A DNA stretch of 64,000 nt from Oryzomicrobium sp. (GCF_021287045.1 NZ_JAJTBG010000015.1:29010-93009), one strand, 5' to 3'. Positions 45,415-55,521 are shown, counted from the first letter of the stretch. Notes: generated from the sequence alone by a model not told the origin. Numbers and translations are program-made.

Positions 45415-46608
45415 ATGGAAGCCTATCTGCTTGACTGGGCCAATCTGCTGCTGCGCTGGCTCCACCTGATCGCGGGCATTGCCTGGATCGGCGCGTCCTT
45501 CTACTTCGTCATGCTCGACAACTCGCTCCGGCCGCCGAAAAAGCCGGAGGACGCCAAGCGCGGCGTCTTCGGCGAGCTGTGGGCGGTGCACGGCGGCGGG
45601 TTCTACTGCAGCCAGAAGTTCCTCACCGGCCCCAAGGGTGAACCCCTCACCGACGACCTGCACTGGTCGAAATGGGAAGCCTACACCACCTGGATGTCCG
45701 GCATGGGCCTGATGGCGGTGATCTATTGGGTCGGCGCCTCCAGCTACCTGATCGACCCGAAGGTGATGGCCCTGGCCCCCGCCACCGCGGTGGGCATCTC
45801 GATCGCCTTCCTGGTGGGGGGCTGGGTGGTCTACGACCTGCTGTGCCGCCTGCTGGTGGGCCGCGACAATCTGCTGGGCGCCCTGGTGTTCGCCTTCGTC
45901 GTCCTGTGCGATTGGCTGCTGCACCAGGTGTTCTCGGCCCGGGGCGCCTACATCCACGTCGGCGCCATGATGGCGACGATGATGGTGGCCAACGTGTTCT
46001 TCCACATCATTCCGGGCCAGAAGCGCATGGTCGAGCAGATCCGCGCCGGCCAGGAGGTGGATACCCGGCCCGGCCTCATCGGCAAGCAGCGCTCGGTGCA
46101 CAACACCTACTTCACCCTGCCGGTGCTGTTCATCATGATCAGCAACCACTACCCGATGACCTACGCCAACGCCAACGGCTGGCTGATCCTGGTGGTGATG
46201 ATGTTGGCCGGCGTGCTCATCCGCCAGTTCTTCGTGCTGCGCCACCGGGGTCAGGTCAAGTGGTGGCTGCCCGCCTCCGGCGTGGCCCTGATCGCCGTAC
46301 TGGCCGCGCTGATGGCGCCCCGTCCCGTCGATGCCGGCGGCGCCCCGGTGGCCTTCAACGCCGTGCATGAGGTGGTGGAGCAGCGCTGCATCGCCTGCCA
46401 CTCGGCCCACCCCAGCCAGCCGGGCTTCGCCCAGCCGCCCAAGGGCGTGACCTTCGACACCTCGGCCCAGATCGGCCAACACGCCGCCAAGATGGCCGAG
46501 ACCGTGGCCAGCGGCTACATGCCCCTGGGCAACCTGACCCACATCACCGACGACGAGCGCAAGCTGATCGCCACCTGGTACGCCCAGGGCGCCAAGCTGG
46601 CCAACTGA
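45415..46608 (+). CDS. puuD: Membrane urate hydroxylase PuuD with cytochrome c domain
   Basis: A 397-residue integral membrane protein with about eight hydrophobic segments in the first 300 residues. A C-terminal cytochrome c-like domain has heme motif Cys325-x-x-Cys328-His329 (CIACHSAH). GIAWIGASFYFVMLDNSL and VHGGGFYCSQKF are PuuD/DUF989 marks. It oxidises urate to 5-hydroxyisourate and passes electrons to the respiratory chain rather than O2. Between uraH and uraD. Confidence 0.93.
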   Translation: MEAYLLDWANLLLRWLHLIAGIAWIGASFYFVMLDNSLRPPKKPEDAKRGVFGELWAVHGGGFYCSQKFLTGPKGEPLTDDLHWSKWEAYTTWMSGMGLMAVIYWVGASSYLIDPKVMALAPATAVGISIAFLVGGWVVYDLLCRLLVGRDNLLGALVFAFVVLCDWLLHQVFSARGAYIHVGAMMATMMVANVFFHIIPGQKRMVEQIRAGQEVDTRPGLIGKQRSVHNTYFTLPVLFIMISNHYPMTYANANGWLILVVMMLAGVLIRQFFVLRHRGQVKWWLPASGVALIAVLAALMAPRPVDAGGAPVAFNAVHEVVEQRCIACHSAHPSQPGFAQPPKGVTFDTSAQIGQHAAKMAETVASGYMPLGNLTHITDDERKLIATWYAQGAKLAN

Positions 46609-46626
46609 GCCGGAAAAGACCCCGAC

Positions 46627-47193
46627 ATGAACAGTCCCCACAACAGCATCCCGGGCGCCGCCGCGGCCCCGTCCTCCCTTGACGCCCTGTCGTCCCTATC
46701 GACCCTATCGTCCCTTTCCCAGGCCGATTTCGCCGCCCGCCTCGGCGACATCTTCGAGCACTCGCCCTGGATTCCCGAGCGGGCCTGGCAGCGCCGCCCC
46801 TTCGCCAGCGTCGACGCCCTGCACGCCGCCATGGTGGCGGCGGTGGACGCCGCCAGCCGGGACGAGCAGCTCGGCCTGATCCAGGCCCACCCGGAACTGG
46901 CCGGCAAGGAAGCCGCCGCCGGCACCCTGACCAGCGCCTCCACCGGCGAGCAGCGCGGCGCCGGCCTGGACCAGTGCAGCGCCGAGGAACTGGCGCGCCT
47001 GCGCCGCCTCAACGCCGCCTACCGGGAGCGCTTCGGCTTTCCCTTCGTCATTGCGGTGAAGGGCCTGTCCCGCTACCAGATCATGGACGCGGTGGAGGCC
47101 CGGCTGAACAACGACGCCGCCACCGAGTTCCGCGCCTGCCTGTCGGAGATCGGCAAGATCGCCCGGTTCCGCCTCGACGCCCTGTTTTCCTGA
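46627..47193 (+). CDS. uraD: OHCU decarboxylase
   Basis: A 188-residue decarboxylase that turns OHCU into S-allantoin. Conserved core: FEHSPWIPERAWQRRPF, LIQAHPELAGKEA (catalytic His), and FPFVIAVKGLSRYQIM. The N-terminal 35 residues include a low-complexity Ser/Leu run (SLDALSSLSTLSSLSQ) encoded by imperfect repeats, absent in most UraD proteins; translation might begin later. Confidence 0.92.
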   Translation: MNSPHNSIPGAAAAPSSLDALSSLSTLSSLSQADFAARLGDIFEHSPWIPERAWQRRPFASVDALHAAMVAAVDAASRDEQLGLIQAHPELAGKEAAAGTLTSASTGEQRGAGLDQCSAEELARLRRLNAAYRERFGFPFVIAVKGLSRYQIMDAVEARLNNDAATEFRACLSEIGKIARFRLDALFS

Positions 47194-47214
47194 ATCCGCC
47201 GCAAGGAGCGCCAG

Positions 47215-48150
47215 ATGCCCCTCGATCCCTCCTACCCCCGCGACCTGGTCGGCTACGGCCGTAATCCGCCCCACGCCGCCTGGCCGGGCAACGCCCGGGT
47301 GGCGGTGCAGTTCGTCCTCAACTACGAGGAGGGCGGCGAGAACTGCGTGCTGCACGGCGATGCCGGGTCCGAGCAGTTCCTCTCGGAACTGTTCAACCCG
47401 GCCAGCTACCCGGCCCGCCACCTGTCCATGGAGTCGGTCTACGAGTACGGCTCCCGGGTCGGGGTGTGGCGCTTCCTGCGCGAGTTCGAGCGGCGCGGCC
47501 TGCCCATGACCGTCTTCGGCGTGGCCATGGCCCTGGAGCGCCACCCGGAGGCCACCGCCGCCTTCCGCGAACTGGGCCACGAGATCGCCTGCCACGGCTG
47601 GCGCTGGATTCATTACCAGGGGGTCGATGAGGCGACCGAGCGCGAACACATGCGCATCGGCATGGAAATCATCGAGCGACTCACCGGCGAGCGCCCCCTC
47701 GGCTGGTACACCGGCCGCGACTCGCCGAACACCCGCCGCCTGGTGGCCGACTACGGCGGCTTTCTCTACGACTCGGACTACTACGGCGACGACCTGCCGT
47801 TCTGGACCGAGGTGCAAAAGAGCGACGGGAGCACGGCGCCCCACCTGGTGGTGCCATACACCCTCGACACCAACGACATGCGTTTTTCCCTCCCCCAGGG
47901 GTTTTCCCACGGGGATGAGTTCTTCGAATACCTGCGCGACGCCTTCGACCTGATGTACGCCGAGGGCGAGGAGCGCCCGGCCATGATGAGCGTCGGCATG
48001 CACTGCCGGCTGCTCGGCCGCCCGGGACGCTTCAAGGCGCTGCAACGCTTCCTCGACCACATCGAGAAGCACGACCGGGTCTGGGTGTGCCGGCGCGTCG
48101 ATATCGCCCGCCACTGGATCCGGCACCACCCCTACCTCCCGAAGGCCTAA
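47215..48150 (+). CDS. puuE: Allantoinase PuuE
   Basis: A 311-residue protein of the NodB/polysaccharide-deacetylase fold, PuuE subgroup. It starts [19 protein letters not shown] and carries [13 protein letters not shown], the [17 protein letters not shown] block, and [16 protein letters not shown]. It opens allantoin to allantoate and is unrelated to AllB-type allantoinases. 21 bases after uraD. Confidence 0.92.
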   Translation: MPLDPSYPRDLVGYGRNPPHAAWPGNARVAVQFVLNYEEGGENCVLHGDAGSEQFLSELFNPASYPARHLSMESVYEYGSRVGVWRFLREFERRGLPMTVFGVAMALERHPEATAAFRELGHEIACHGWRWIHYQGVDEATEREHMRIGMEIIERLTGERPLGWYTGRDSPNTRRLVADYGGFLYDSDYYGDDLPFWTEVQKSDGSTAPHLVVPYTLDTNDMRFSLPQGFSHGDEFFEYLRDAFDLMYAEGEERPAMMSVGMHCRLLGRPGRFKALQRFLDHIEKHDRVWVCRRVDIARHWIRHHPYLPKA

Positions 48151-48170
48151 GACACAACAAGGAGACCACC

Positions 48171-49214
48171 ATGGCCAGCCACACCTCCGGCCCCACCGTC
48201 ATCGCCCCTCCCGCCGACCTGCCCGACTGGGCCCGCCGCTCGGTGGACCTGGCGAACCCGCGCCTGGGCGCCAAGGCCCTCCATGCGTCCGACGATTTCT
48301 TCGCCGAAGTCGCGCGCATGCTCAACCCCGAACCGGCCCAGTTCGTGCCGGGCAAGTTCGACACCAACGGCAAGTGGATGGACGGCTGGGAATCCCGCCG
48401 CAAGCGCGTCGCCGGCCACGACTGGGCCCTGGTCAAGCTCGGGGTGAAGGGCCGCATCCGCGGCTTCGACGTGGATACCAGCCACTTCGTCGGCAACTAC
48501 CCCCCGGCGGTGTCCATCGAGGCCACCGTCTCCGACAGCGACGCGGTGGATGCCCTCCAGGGCGCCGCCTGGACCGAAATCCTGCCCGCCACCCCCCTGG
48601 GGCCGAGCAGCCACCACCTGCTCGAAATCGCCAACGACGGCGTGTGGACCCACCTGCGGGTGAACATCTACCCCGACGGCGGCATCGCCCGCCTGCGCGT
48701 CTACGGCCAGCCCGTGGGCGGCCTGGAAGGCGCCGGCCCGGATCAGCTGGTGGACCTGGTGGCCCTGGAGAACGGCGGCCGCCCCGTGTCCTGGAACGAC
48801 GCCAGCTTCGGCTCCTCGGCCACCAGCCTGCTGCTGCCGGGTCGGGGCGTGAACATGGGTGACGGCTGGGAGACCCGCCGCCGCCGCGAGCCCGGCAACG
48901 ACTGGTGCGTGCTGGAACTGGGCGCCCCGGGGATCATCGAGAAGGTCGAGGTGGATACCGCCTTCTTCAAGGGCAACTACCCGGACCGCTGCTCGATTCA
49001 GGCGGCCTACGTGCAGGGCGGCACCGACCAGTCGGCCACCACCCAGAGCATGTTCTGGCCGGTGCTGTTGCCGGAACAGAAGCTGTCCATGGACGCGGTG
49101 CACACCTTCGCCGAGCAGCTCGCCGCCCTGGGGCCGGTGACCCACGTGCGCTTCAACATCTTCCCCGACGGCGGCGTCTCGCGCCTGCGCCTGTGGGGCA
49201 AGGTGGCCAAGTAA
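48171..49214 (+). CDS. alc: Allantoicase
   Basis: A 347-residue protein built of two related beta-sandwich halves, visible as repeated [11 protein letters not shown] / [11 protein letters not shown] and [15 protein letters not shown] / [14 protein letters not shown] motifs. It hydrolyses allantoate to ureidoglycolate and urea. ATG at 48171 follows AAGGAGACCACC. Located between puuE and allA. Confidence 0.95.
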   Translation: MASHTSGPTVIAPPADLPDWARRSVDLANPRLGAKALHASDDFFAEVARMLNPEPAQFVPGKFDTNGKWMDGWESRRKRVAGHDWALVKLGVKGRIRGFDVDTSHFVGNYPPAVSIEATVSDSDAVDALQGAAWTEILPATPLGPSSHHLLEIANDGVWTHLRVNIYPDGGIARLRVYGQPVGGLEGAGPDQLVDLVALENGGRPVSWNDASFGSSATSLLLPGRGVNMGDGWETRRRREPGNDWCVLELGAPGIIEKVEVDTAFFKGNYPDRCSIQAAYVQGGTDQSATTQSMFWPVLLPEQKLSMDAVHTFAEQLAALGPVTHVRFNIFPDGGVSRLRLWGKVAK

Positions 49215-49230
49215 TCGAGGAGCCTCTGCC

Positions 49231-49731
49231 ATGACGACGATCACCCTGGTGCCCGAACCGCTGACCCGGGAAGGCTTCGCCCCCTTCGGCGACGTCATCG
49301 AAGCCAGCGACGCGGTGCGCCACTTCACCATCAACGCCGGCAACACCGAGCGCTACCACGACCTGGCCGCCGTCGAGCCCGGGCCCGACGGGCGGGTGAT
49401 CGTCTCGATCTTCCGCGGCCAGCCCCGCCAGCTCCCCTTCAAGGTGGAGATGATGGAGCGCCACCCCCTGGGCAGCCAGGCCTTCGTCCCCATGGCCGAC
49501 TGGTCCTACCTGGTAGTGGTGGCCCCGGCCGGGGAATCCCCCCGGGTGGAGGACCTGCGGGTCTTTCTCGCCCGGGGCGACCAGGGGGTGAACTACGCCC
49601 CCGGGGTCTGGCACCACCCCCTGCTGGCCCTCGATGCGGTGTCCGATTTCCTGGTCATCGACCGCGGCGGCCCGGGGAACAACTGCGACGAAGTCAGCCT
49701 CGAAACTCCCGGGTGGATTCCCGCCCCCTAG
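49231..49731 (+). CDS. allA: Ureidoglycolate lyase
   Basis: A 166-residue cupin-like protein. EGFAPFGDVIEASD, FKVEMMERHPLGSQAFVPM and PGVWHHPLLAL match AllA. It cleaves ureidoglycolate to glyoxylate and urea, linking to the gcl genes downstream. 16 bases after alc. Confidence 0.94.
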   Translation: MTTITLVPEPLTREGFAPFGDVIEASDAVRHFTINAGNTERYHDLAAVEPGPDGRVIVSIFRGQPRQLPFKVEMMERHPLGSQAFVPMADWSYLVVVAPAGESPRVEDLRVFLARGDQGVNYAPGVWHHPLLALDAVSDFLVIDRGGPGNNCDEVSLETPGWIPAP

Positions 49732-49741
49732 GAGAAACGCC

Positions 49742-50542
49742 ATGGATGACGCGGCCCGCCCGGACGACGGCACGGCCCCGGCCTACGCCGCCCGCCCGGC
49801 CCACATCGGCGAGGCCGAATGGCGGGCCCGGGTGGATTTGGCGGCCTGCTACCGCCTGGCCGGCCGGCATGGCTGGGACGACCTGATCTATACCCACGTC
49901 TCCCTGCGCCTGCCGGGGCGGGGCGACGCCTTTCTGATCAATCCCTTCGGCCTGGCCTTCGCCGAGATCAGCGCCTCCAACCTGCTGGTGGTGGATACCC
50001 GTGGGCAGGTGATCGACGGCAGCGGCCGCCGCGCCAACCCCAGCGGCTTCGCCATCCACGGGGCGGTGCACCGGGCCCGGGCCGACGCCCATTGCGTCAT
50101 CCACCTGCACACCACCGCCGGCATCGCCGTCTCGGCCCTGGCCGAGGGGCTGCTGCCCCTGTCCCAGCACGCGTTGCGCTTCTGGCACGACATCGCCTAC
50201 CACGACTACCAGGGCCTGGCCCTGGGGGCCCAGGAGCAGGCGCAACTGGTGGCGGAACTGGGCGGCCACCGAGCCATGATCCTGCGCAACCACGGCACCC
50301 TGACCTGCGGCCGCACTGTGGCCGAGGCCTACGTGCTGATGCACACCCTGGAGAAGGCTTGCGCCATCCAGCTGGCGGCCCTGGCCGCCGCCCACGGCGG
50401 AGGGGGCCTGCATGTGCCGCCCGCCGAGGTGCTCGAACGCAGCCACGCCCAGCTCACCGCCGACAGCGAGCCCGAGGGTGCCCTGGAGTGGCCGGCCCTG
50501 CTGCGTGGCTTGCTGCGGGAAGCCCCGGGCTTTGCCCGCTGA
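49742..50542 (+). CDS. Class II aldolase/adducin family protein
   Basis: A 266-residue protein of the class II aldolase family (fuculose aldolase-like zinc site): THVSLRLPG, SGFAIHGAVHRARADAHCVIHLHTTAG with paired His ligands (HLHT), and HRAMILRNHGTLTCG with a third His. It is embedded between allA and a tautomerase gene, but no step of the known pathway needs it. It might act on ureidoglycolate, hydroxypyruvate or tartronate-type compounds (inference). ATG at 49742 follows GGAGAAACGC. Confidence 0.84.
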   Translation: MDDAARPDDGTAPAYAARPAHIGEAEWRARVDLAACYRLAGRHGWDDLIYTHVSLRLPGRGDAFLINPFGLAFAEISASNLLVVDTRGQVIDGSGRRANPSGFAIHGAVHRARADAHCVIHLHTTAGIAVSALAEGLLPLSQHALRFWHDIAYHDYQGLALGAQEQAQLVAELGGHRAMILRNHGTLTCGRTVAEAYVLMHTLEKACAIQLAALAAAHGGGGLHVPPAEVLERSHAQLTADSEPEGALEWPALLRGLLREAPGFAR

Positions 50543-50598
50543 ACGTTCCGGTGCCGGCATTTCCCTTCGGGGCCGGCGCCTAGTGTCTGGAGATTGCC

Positions 50599-50790
50599 AT
50601 GCCCACGTTGCACATCGAACTCTTCGAGGGGCGCAGCCCCGAGCAAAAACGCGAACTGGTGAGCGCCCTGACCCGGGAGACCTGCCGGGTCCTGGGCTGC
50701 GACCCCGGGGCGGTGGACATCGTGCTGATCGACGTGCGCCGCGACAACTGGGCCACCGGCGGCGTGCTGTGGTCCGATCGGCCGGCCTGA
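50599..50790 (+). CDS. 4-oxalocrotonate tautomerase-like protein
   Basis: A 63-residue protein with Pro after the start Met (MPTLHIELFEGRSPEQKREL), the catalytic proline of the tautomerase superfamily, and VDIVLIDVRRDNWATGG with conserved Arg. Small hexameric isomerases of this type shuttle enol/keto forms. Follows the class II aldolase gene by 56 bases and may work with it (inference). Confidence 0.85.
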   Translation: MPTLHIELFEGRSPEQKRELVSALTRETCRVLGCDPGAVDIVLIDVRRDNWATGGVLWSDRPA

Positions 50791-51125
50791 TTTCCCGCAG
50801 GGGAGGGCGGGGCGGCCGAGCGGGGCGCCCGCCGCATTTTCCCCTGGCATCGGGGCGGCCCTGCCGGCGCCGCCCGTCCTTGTTTTTTCCCGCTTTTTCC
50901 GCTTCTACCTCCCTTGTTCCCGCGTCCTGTCCGCACGGCGTTGCCGCCGCGGCAGGCGCGGGCTTTTTTTGTCCGTGAAAACAGGGGGCTAGGACTATAT
51001 GAATTTCCTTATGTGACGTATCAGGGCTACCCCGTTTCGGCGCGGCAGCCGATCCCTAAACTAGGTTTGCAGTCAACGACGTCCGCAGAGACGCATCAAC
51101 TCATAACTACTGGATGGAGACAACG
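50791..51125 (+). other. Leader region of the permease gene
   Basis: A 335-base spacer without a gene. The second half (from about 50980) is AT-richer and contains the candidate regulatory RNA described separately. Confidence 0.5.
50981..51090 (+). promoter_or_regulatory. Candidate purine-sensing leader RNA (xanthine/urate riboswitch-like)
   Basis: An AT-rich block (50990-51030) includes ATATGAATTTCC and CTTATGTGACGTATCAGG and is followed by a stable stem (CAGGGCT near 51022 with AGCCGATCCCT near 51047-51057). Position just upstream of an NCS2 purine permease is where the NMT1/xanthine riboswitch class is known to occur in proteobacteria. Class membership is an inference; I could not test a covariance model. 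Confidence 0.35.
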
Positions 51126-52538
51126 ATGTCCAACTGTGTCACGGAAACCGTTCCGCAACAGCCGGATGCGGTCGACGAGCGCCTGCCCGCCGGCCGCCTG
51201 GCCACGCTGGGATTGCAGCATGTGATGGTGATGTACGCGGGGGCGGTGGCCGTGCCCCTGATCATCGGGGCCGCCCTCAAGATGCCCAAGGAGCAGATCA
51301 CCCTGCTGATCAACGCCGACCTGCTGTGCAGCGGTCTGATCACCCTGATCCAATCCCTCGGCGCCGGCATGTTCGGCATCCGCCTGCCGGTGATGATGGG
51401 GGTGACCTTCGCCGCGGTGACGCCGATGATCGTCATCGGCACCGACCCCAGCCTGGGCATTACCGGCATTTTCGGCGCCAGCATCGTCGCCGGCCTGTTC
51501 AGCATCCTCATCGCCCCGATGTTCAGCCGGCTGATGGGGCTGTTTCCGCCGGTGGTCACCGGCACCATCATCACCGTCATCGGCGTTTCCCTGATGCGGG
51601 TCGGGGTCAACTGGGTCGGCGGCGGCCAGCCCATGATCAAGAATCCGGCCACCGGCCTGATGGTGCCCAACCCCAGCTACGGCTCCCCGGAGAACCTGGG
51701 CATCGCCCTGCTGGTGCTGGTGGTGATCCTGCTCATCTCCAAGTACGGCAAGGGCTTCGTCGCCAACGTGGCCGTACTGGTGGGCCTGGTGGTGGGCTTC
51801 TTCGTCTCCCTGGGGATGGGCCGCATCAATTTCTCGGGCCTTGACCAGGCCAGCTGGTTCGCCGTGATCACCCCCTTCGAGTTCGGCATGCCCACCTTCG
51901 ACCTGGGGGCCTCCACCGTGCTCTGCCTGATCATGATGGTGGTGATGGTCGAATCCCTGGGCATGTTCCTGGCGATCGGCGAGATCACCGGGCGCAAGCT
52001 GACCCGGGAGGACCTGGTGCGGGGGCTGCGCACCGACGGCCTGGGCACCCTGGTGGGGGGCATCCTCAACACTTTCCCCCATACCTCCTTCTCCCAGAAC
52101 GTGGGCCTGGTCAGCGTCACCGGCGTCAAGAGCCGCTGGGTGTGCGTGGTGGGGGGCGCCATGCTGATCGCCCTGGGCCTCTTCCCCAAGATGGCCTTCG
52201 TGGTGGCCTCGGTGCCCCAGTACGTGCTGGGCGGCGCCGGGATCGTGATGTTCGGCATGGTCGCTTCCACCGGCATCAAGATTCTCATGTCGGCCAACCT
52301 GGGCAGCAACCGCTATAACTCCTACATCGTCGCCATCAGCCTGGGCTTTGGCATGATCCCCGTGGTGGCCGACCACCTCTTCGAACAGATGCCCAAGGCC
52401 CTGGCGCCCCTGCTCCATAGCGGCATCCTGCTCGCCGCCCTCTCGGCGGTGCTGCTCAACCTGTTCTTCAACGGCACCGGCCGCAAGCAGGCCGACTGCA
52501 TCGGCGAAGTCGGCGCCCACCAGGCGACCGCCCACTAA
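51126..52538 (+). CDS. Purine (xanthine/urate) permease, NCS2/NAT family
   Basis: A 470-residue nucleobase:cation symporter-2 with about 12-14 hydrophobic segments. It carries the TM1 QH motif (LGLQHVMVMYAG) and the NAT signature QNVGLVSVTGVKSR. Within the urate operon, it most likely imports urate or xanthine (inference from context). ATG at 51126 is preceded by GGAG; the upstream ATG at 51114 has a worse site. Confidence 0.88.
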   Translation: MSNCVTETVPQQPDAVDERLPAGRLATLGLQHVMVMYAGAVAVPLIIGAALKMPKEQITLLINADLLCSGLITLIQSLGAGMFGIRLPVMMGVTFAAVTPMIVIGTDPSLGITGIFGASIVAGLFSILIAPMFSRLMGLFPPVVTGTIITVIGVSLMRVGVNWVGGGQPMIKNPATGLMVPNPSYGSPENLGIALLVLVVILLISKYGKGFVANVAVLVGLVVGFFVSLGMGRINFSGLDQASWFAVITPFEFGMPTFDLGASTVLCLIMMVVMVESLGMFLAIGEITGRKLTREDLVRGLRTDGLGTLVGGILNTFPHTSFSQNVGLVSVTGVKSRWVCVVGGAMLIALGLFPKMAFVVASVPQYVLGGAGIVMFGMVASTGIKILMSANLGSNRYNSYIVAISLGFGMIPVVADHLFEQMPKALAPLLHSGILLAALSAVLLNLFFNGTGRKQADCIGEVGAHQATAH

Positions 52539-52695
52539 GCCGCTCCACGCTGCACCCGCCAGGCCGTGACCGCCACGGCCTGGCCAACCCCTCCCCGAAC
52601 ACTCCCGAGTCTTTCCGGCATCGCCGGGGCGCGTCCGCGCCCGGCGCCGGCTTCGGCCGCCCGTGACTCACGACCACGATTTCGAGACGACACCC

Positions 52696-53568
52696 ATGAA
52701 AACCACCTCCGCCGCCACTGTTTTCGCCCTGTCCGCCGCCGGCCTGGCCCTGTCCGCCGCCACCGCCCAGGCCCAGAGCTGGAGCGACACCTACATCGGC
52801 TATCGCTACGGCACCGCCTTCACCGAGCCGACCAACCGCAACGACATCACCAAGAACGTCATCCAGTTCACCCACGCCAGCGGCTATTCCCTGGGGCAGA
52901 ACTTCTTCAACCTGGACATCCTCAAGTCCGACAGCAAGGACCCGGCCAACGGCGGCTCCAGCGGCGCCACCGAGTTCTACGCCACCTACCGCCACCTGCT
53001 GTCCTTCGGCAAGGTGCTCGACAAGAACCTGTCCTTCGGCCCGGTGAAAGACGTGGGCTTCACCGCCGGCTTCGACCTCAATTCCAAGAACACCGCCTTC
53101 GCCCCGCAAAAGCGCCTGCTGGTGGCCGGCCCCACCCTGCGCTTCGACGTGCCCGGCTACCTGGACGTGAGCGTGCTGGCGGCCCGGGAATGGAACCACT
53201 GCGGCCTGGGTGCCCCGGCCTGTCCCAAGAGCGACATCGTCTTCGATCCCCAGCTGATGCTTAGCGCCGCCTGGGGCATCCCCTTCCAGGCCGGCCCGCT
53301 GCCCCTCAAGTTCCAGGGCTTCATCAACTACCTGACCGCCAAGGGCCGGGACTACGCCAACGTGGAAACCAAGCCCGAGACCCTGATGCGTACCTCCCTG
53401 ATGGTGGACGTGGGCCAGCTGACCGGCGGCAAGAAGAACACCTTCCTGATGGGGGTGGGCTACGAGCTGTGGCGCAACAAGTTCGGCAACCACGCTTACG
53501 CCAACGGCGTCACCAAGCCGGGCATCGACACCAATGCCCCGACCTTCCAGGCCGAGTGGCACTTCTGA
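52696..53568 (+). CDS. Outer-membrane nucleoside-channel (Tsx/OmpK-like) porin
   Basis: A 290-residue protein. Signal peptide ends near ATAQAQ|SWSDTYIG. SDTYIGYRYGTAFTEPTNRNDITKNV-type segments, then beta-strand-rich GATEFYATYRHLLS and a terminal aromatic (EWHF) indicate a Tsx-type beta barrel. It could provide outer-membrane passage for purines. ATG at 52696 begins the signal sequence. Confidence 0.82.
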   Translation: MKTTSAATVFALSAAGLALSAATAQAQSWSDTYIGYRYGTAFTEPTNRNDITKNVIQFTHASGYSLGQNFFNLDILKSDSKDPANGGSSGATEFYATYRHLLSFGKVLDKNLSFGPVKDVGFTAGFDLNSKNTAFAPQKRLLVAGPTLRFDVPGYLDVSVLAAREWNHCGLGAPACPKSDIVFDPQLMLSAAWGIPFQAGPLPLKFQGFINYLTAKGRDYANVETKPETLMRTSLMVDVGQLTGGKKNTFLMGVGYELWRNKFGNHAYANGVTKPGIDTNAPTFQAEWHF

Positions 53569-53675
53569 TCCGGGACGCCCCGTAACCGACCCGTCCCTCC
53601 GGGGCGGCGGCGCGGACCCGGTCCGCATCGCCGCCCGCCTTTCATTGCGGCTGACACCTAATACCTGATACCACC

Positions 53676-54959
53676 ATGCACGAAATCACCCACATCGAGG
53701 CCCTGGAAATTCTCGATTCCCGTGGCAATCCCACCCTGGCGGCCACCGTCACCCTGCGCTCCGGCGCCCGGGGCCGGGCCGCCGTGCCCTCCGGCGCCTC
53801 CACCGGCGCCCGGGAGGCCCTGGAACTGCGCGACGGCGACCCGGCCCGCTACGGCGGCAAGGGCGTGCTGCGCGCCCTGGCCCACGTCGAAGGCCCCATC
53901 GCCGAGGCCCTGCGCGGCCGGGACGCGAGCCGCCAGGACGAGATCGACCGCCTCCTGATCGACCTGGACGGCAGCCCGGGCAAGTCGCGCCTGGGCGCCA
54001 ACGCCCTGCTGGCCGTGTCCCTGGCCTGCGCCCACGCGGCGGCGGCGGACCGGGGGCTGCCCCTCTACCGCAGCCTGGCGGCGGAGGGCCGGGCGCCCGT
54101 GCTGCCGGTGCCCCTGATGAACGTCCTCAACGGCGGGGCCCATGCCAACAACAGCCTGGACATCCAGGAATGCATGATCGTGCCCCACGGCTTCGAACGC
54201 TTTTCCGACGCCCTGCGCGCCGGGGCCGGGGTGTTCCACGCCCTGCGCGGGCTGCTCGACGCCCAGGGCTTTTCCACCGCCGTGGGCGACGAGGGGGGCT
54301 TCGCCCCCAACGTGCTCGGTACCCGCCACGCCCTGGACCTGATCGTCGAGGCCATCGAGAAGGCGGGCTACGCGCCGGGGACGGAAGTGGCCCTGGCCCT
54401 GGATTGCGCCTCGTCCGAGTTCTACCGGGGCGGGCGCTACGTCCTGCAAGGCGAGGGGCTGGACCTGGGCGCCGCCGGCTTTGCCGCCTACCTGGAAGCC
54501 CTGGCGGCCGACTACCCCATCGTCAGCATCGAGGACGGCATGGCCGAGGACGACTGGGCGGGCTGGAAGCTCCTCACCGAGCGCCTCGGCGGCCGGGTCC
54601 AGCTGGTGGGGGACGACCTGTTCGTCACCGACGCCGCGACCCTGGCCGAGGGCGTGGCCCAGGGGGCGGCCAACGCCATCCTGATCAAGCCCAACCAGAT
54701 CGGCACCCTGAGCGAAACCGTGGCGGCCATGGAGCTGGCGCGCCGCCACGGCTACGCCGCCATCGTCTCCCACCGCTCCGGCGAAACCGGCGACACCACC
54801 ATCGCCGATCTGGCGGTGGCCAGCGCCTGCGGCCAGATCAAGACCGGATCGGCGAGCCGTTCGGACCGGGTGGAAAAGTACAACCGGCTGCTCGCCATCG
54901 AGCGCCAGCTCGGCGCCGCCGCCCGCTTCGCCGGCAGCGCGGCCCTGGCCCGGGCGTAG
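53676..54959 (+). CDS. eno: Enolase (pathway paralogue)
   Basis: A 427-residue enolase with [59 protein letters not shown] (catalytic Lys) and [17 protein letters not shown]. Phosphoglycerate to PEP. It sits in the urate/glyoxylate region next to a urea channel rather than with pyrG/kdsA, as housekeeping eno usually is. That suggests a dedicated second copy. It fits the glycerate 2-kinase and pyruvate kinase genes downstream. Confidence 0.92.
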   Translation: MHEITHIEALEILDSRGNPTLAATVTLRSGARGRAAVPSGASTGAREALELRDGDPARYGGKGVLRALAHVEGPIAEALRGRDASRQDEIDRLLIDLDGSPGKSRLGANALLAVSLACAHAAAADRGLPLYRSLAAEGRAPVLPVPLMNVLNGGAHANNSLDIQECMIVPHGFERFSDALRAGAGVFHALRGLLDAQGFSTAVGDEGGFAPNVLGTRHALDLIVEAIEKAGYAPGTEVALALDCASSEFYRGGRYVLQGEGLDLGAAGFAAYLEALAADYPIVSIEDGMAEDDWAGWKLLTERLGGRVQLVGDDLFVTDAATLAEGVAQGAANAILIKPNQIGTLSETVAAMELARRHGYAAIVSHRSGETGDTTIADLAVASACGQIKTGSASRSDRVEKYNRLLAIERQLGAAARFAGSAALARA

Positions 54960-54967
54960 GAGGCGGC

Positions 54968-55489
54968 ATGTACCAGGGCCTCGTGCTGCTCTACGTGGGG
55001 GCCGTGCTGATCCTCAACGGGCTGTGGATGCTGGGCCGCATCGACGACCGGGAGATCGGGGCGATCAACGTGCTCGTTGGCGGGGTCAGCCTGGCGGTGG
55101 CCCTGCGCCTGGCCTTCGGCCCCGACGCCGACCCGGCCTCGGTGAAGGCGGCGGCCCTCTCGCTGCTGTTCGCCTTCACCTACCTGTGGGTGGCCTACAA
55201 CCGCTACAGCGGCGCCGACGGCCGGGGCCTGGGCTGGTTCAGCCTGTTCGTGGCCCTCACCGCCGTGGCGGTGGCGGCCGAGACCCTGGCGGGCGCCGCC
55301 ACGCCGTGGCAGCTCTGGTCGGGCCTTTCCTGGGCGGCCTGGGCCGTCCTGTGGTGGGTGTTCTTCCTGGTGCTCGCCCGGGGCCGGCCCCTGGCCCGTA
55401 CGGCGGCCTGGCTGGCCATTGCCGAGGGGGTGACCACCGGCTGGATACCGGGCTACCTGCTTCTCACCGGCGCCATTCCCCAGCCATGA
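54968..55489 (+). CDS. AmiS/UreI family urea/amide channel
   Basis: A 173-residue membrane protein with six hydrophobic segments: LVLLYVGAVLILNGLWMLG, INVLVGGVSLAVALRLAF, AAALSLLFAFTYLWVAYN and EGVTTGWIPGYLLLTGAIP. This is the AmiS/UreI pattern. Urea is released twice in this pathway (Alc and AllA), so it may move urea across the membrane (inference). It lies 8 bases after eno. Confidence 0.85.
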   Translation: MYQGLVLLYVGAVLILNGLWMLGRIDDREIGAINVLVGGVSLAVALRLAFGPDADPASVKAAALSLLFAFTYLWVAYNRYSGADGRGLGWFSLFVALTAVAVAAETLAGAATPWQLWSGLSWAAWAVLWWVFFLVLARGRPLARTAAWLAIAEGVTTGWIPGYLLLTGAIPQP

Positions 55490-55521
55490 AGCGCGCCGCC
55501 CGTTCCGTGCCGCCGGGGCGT

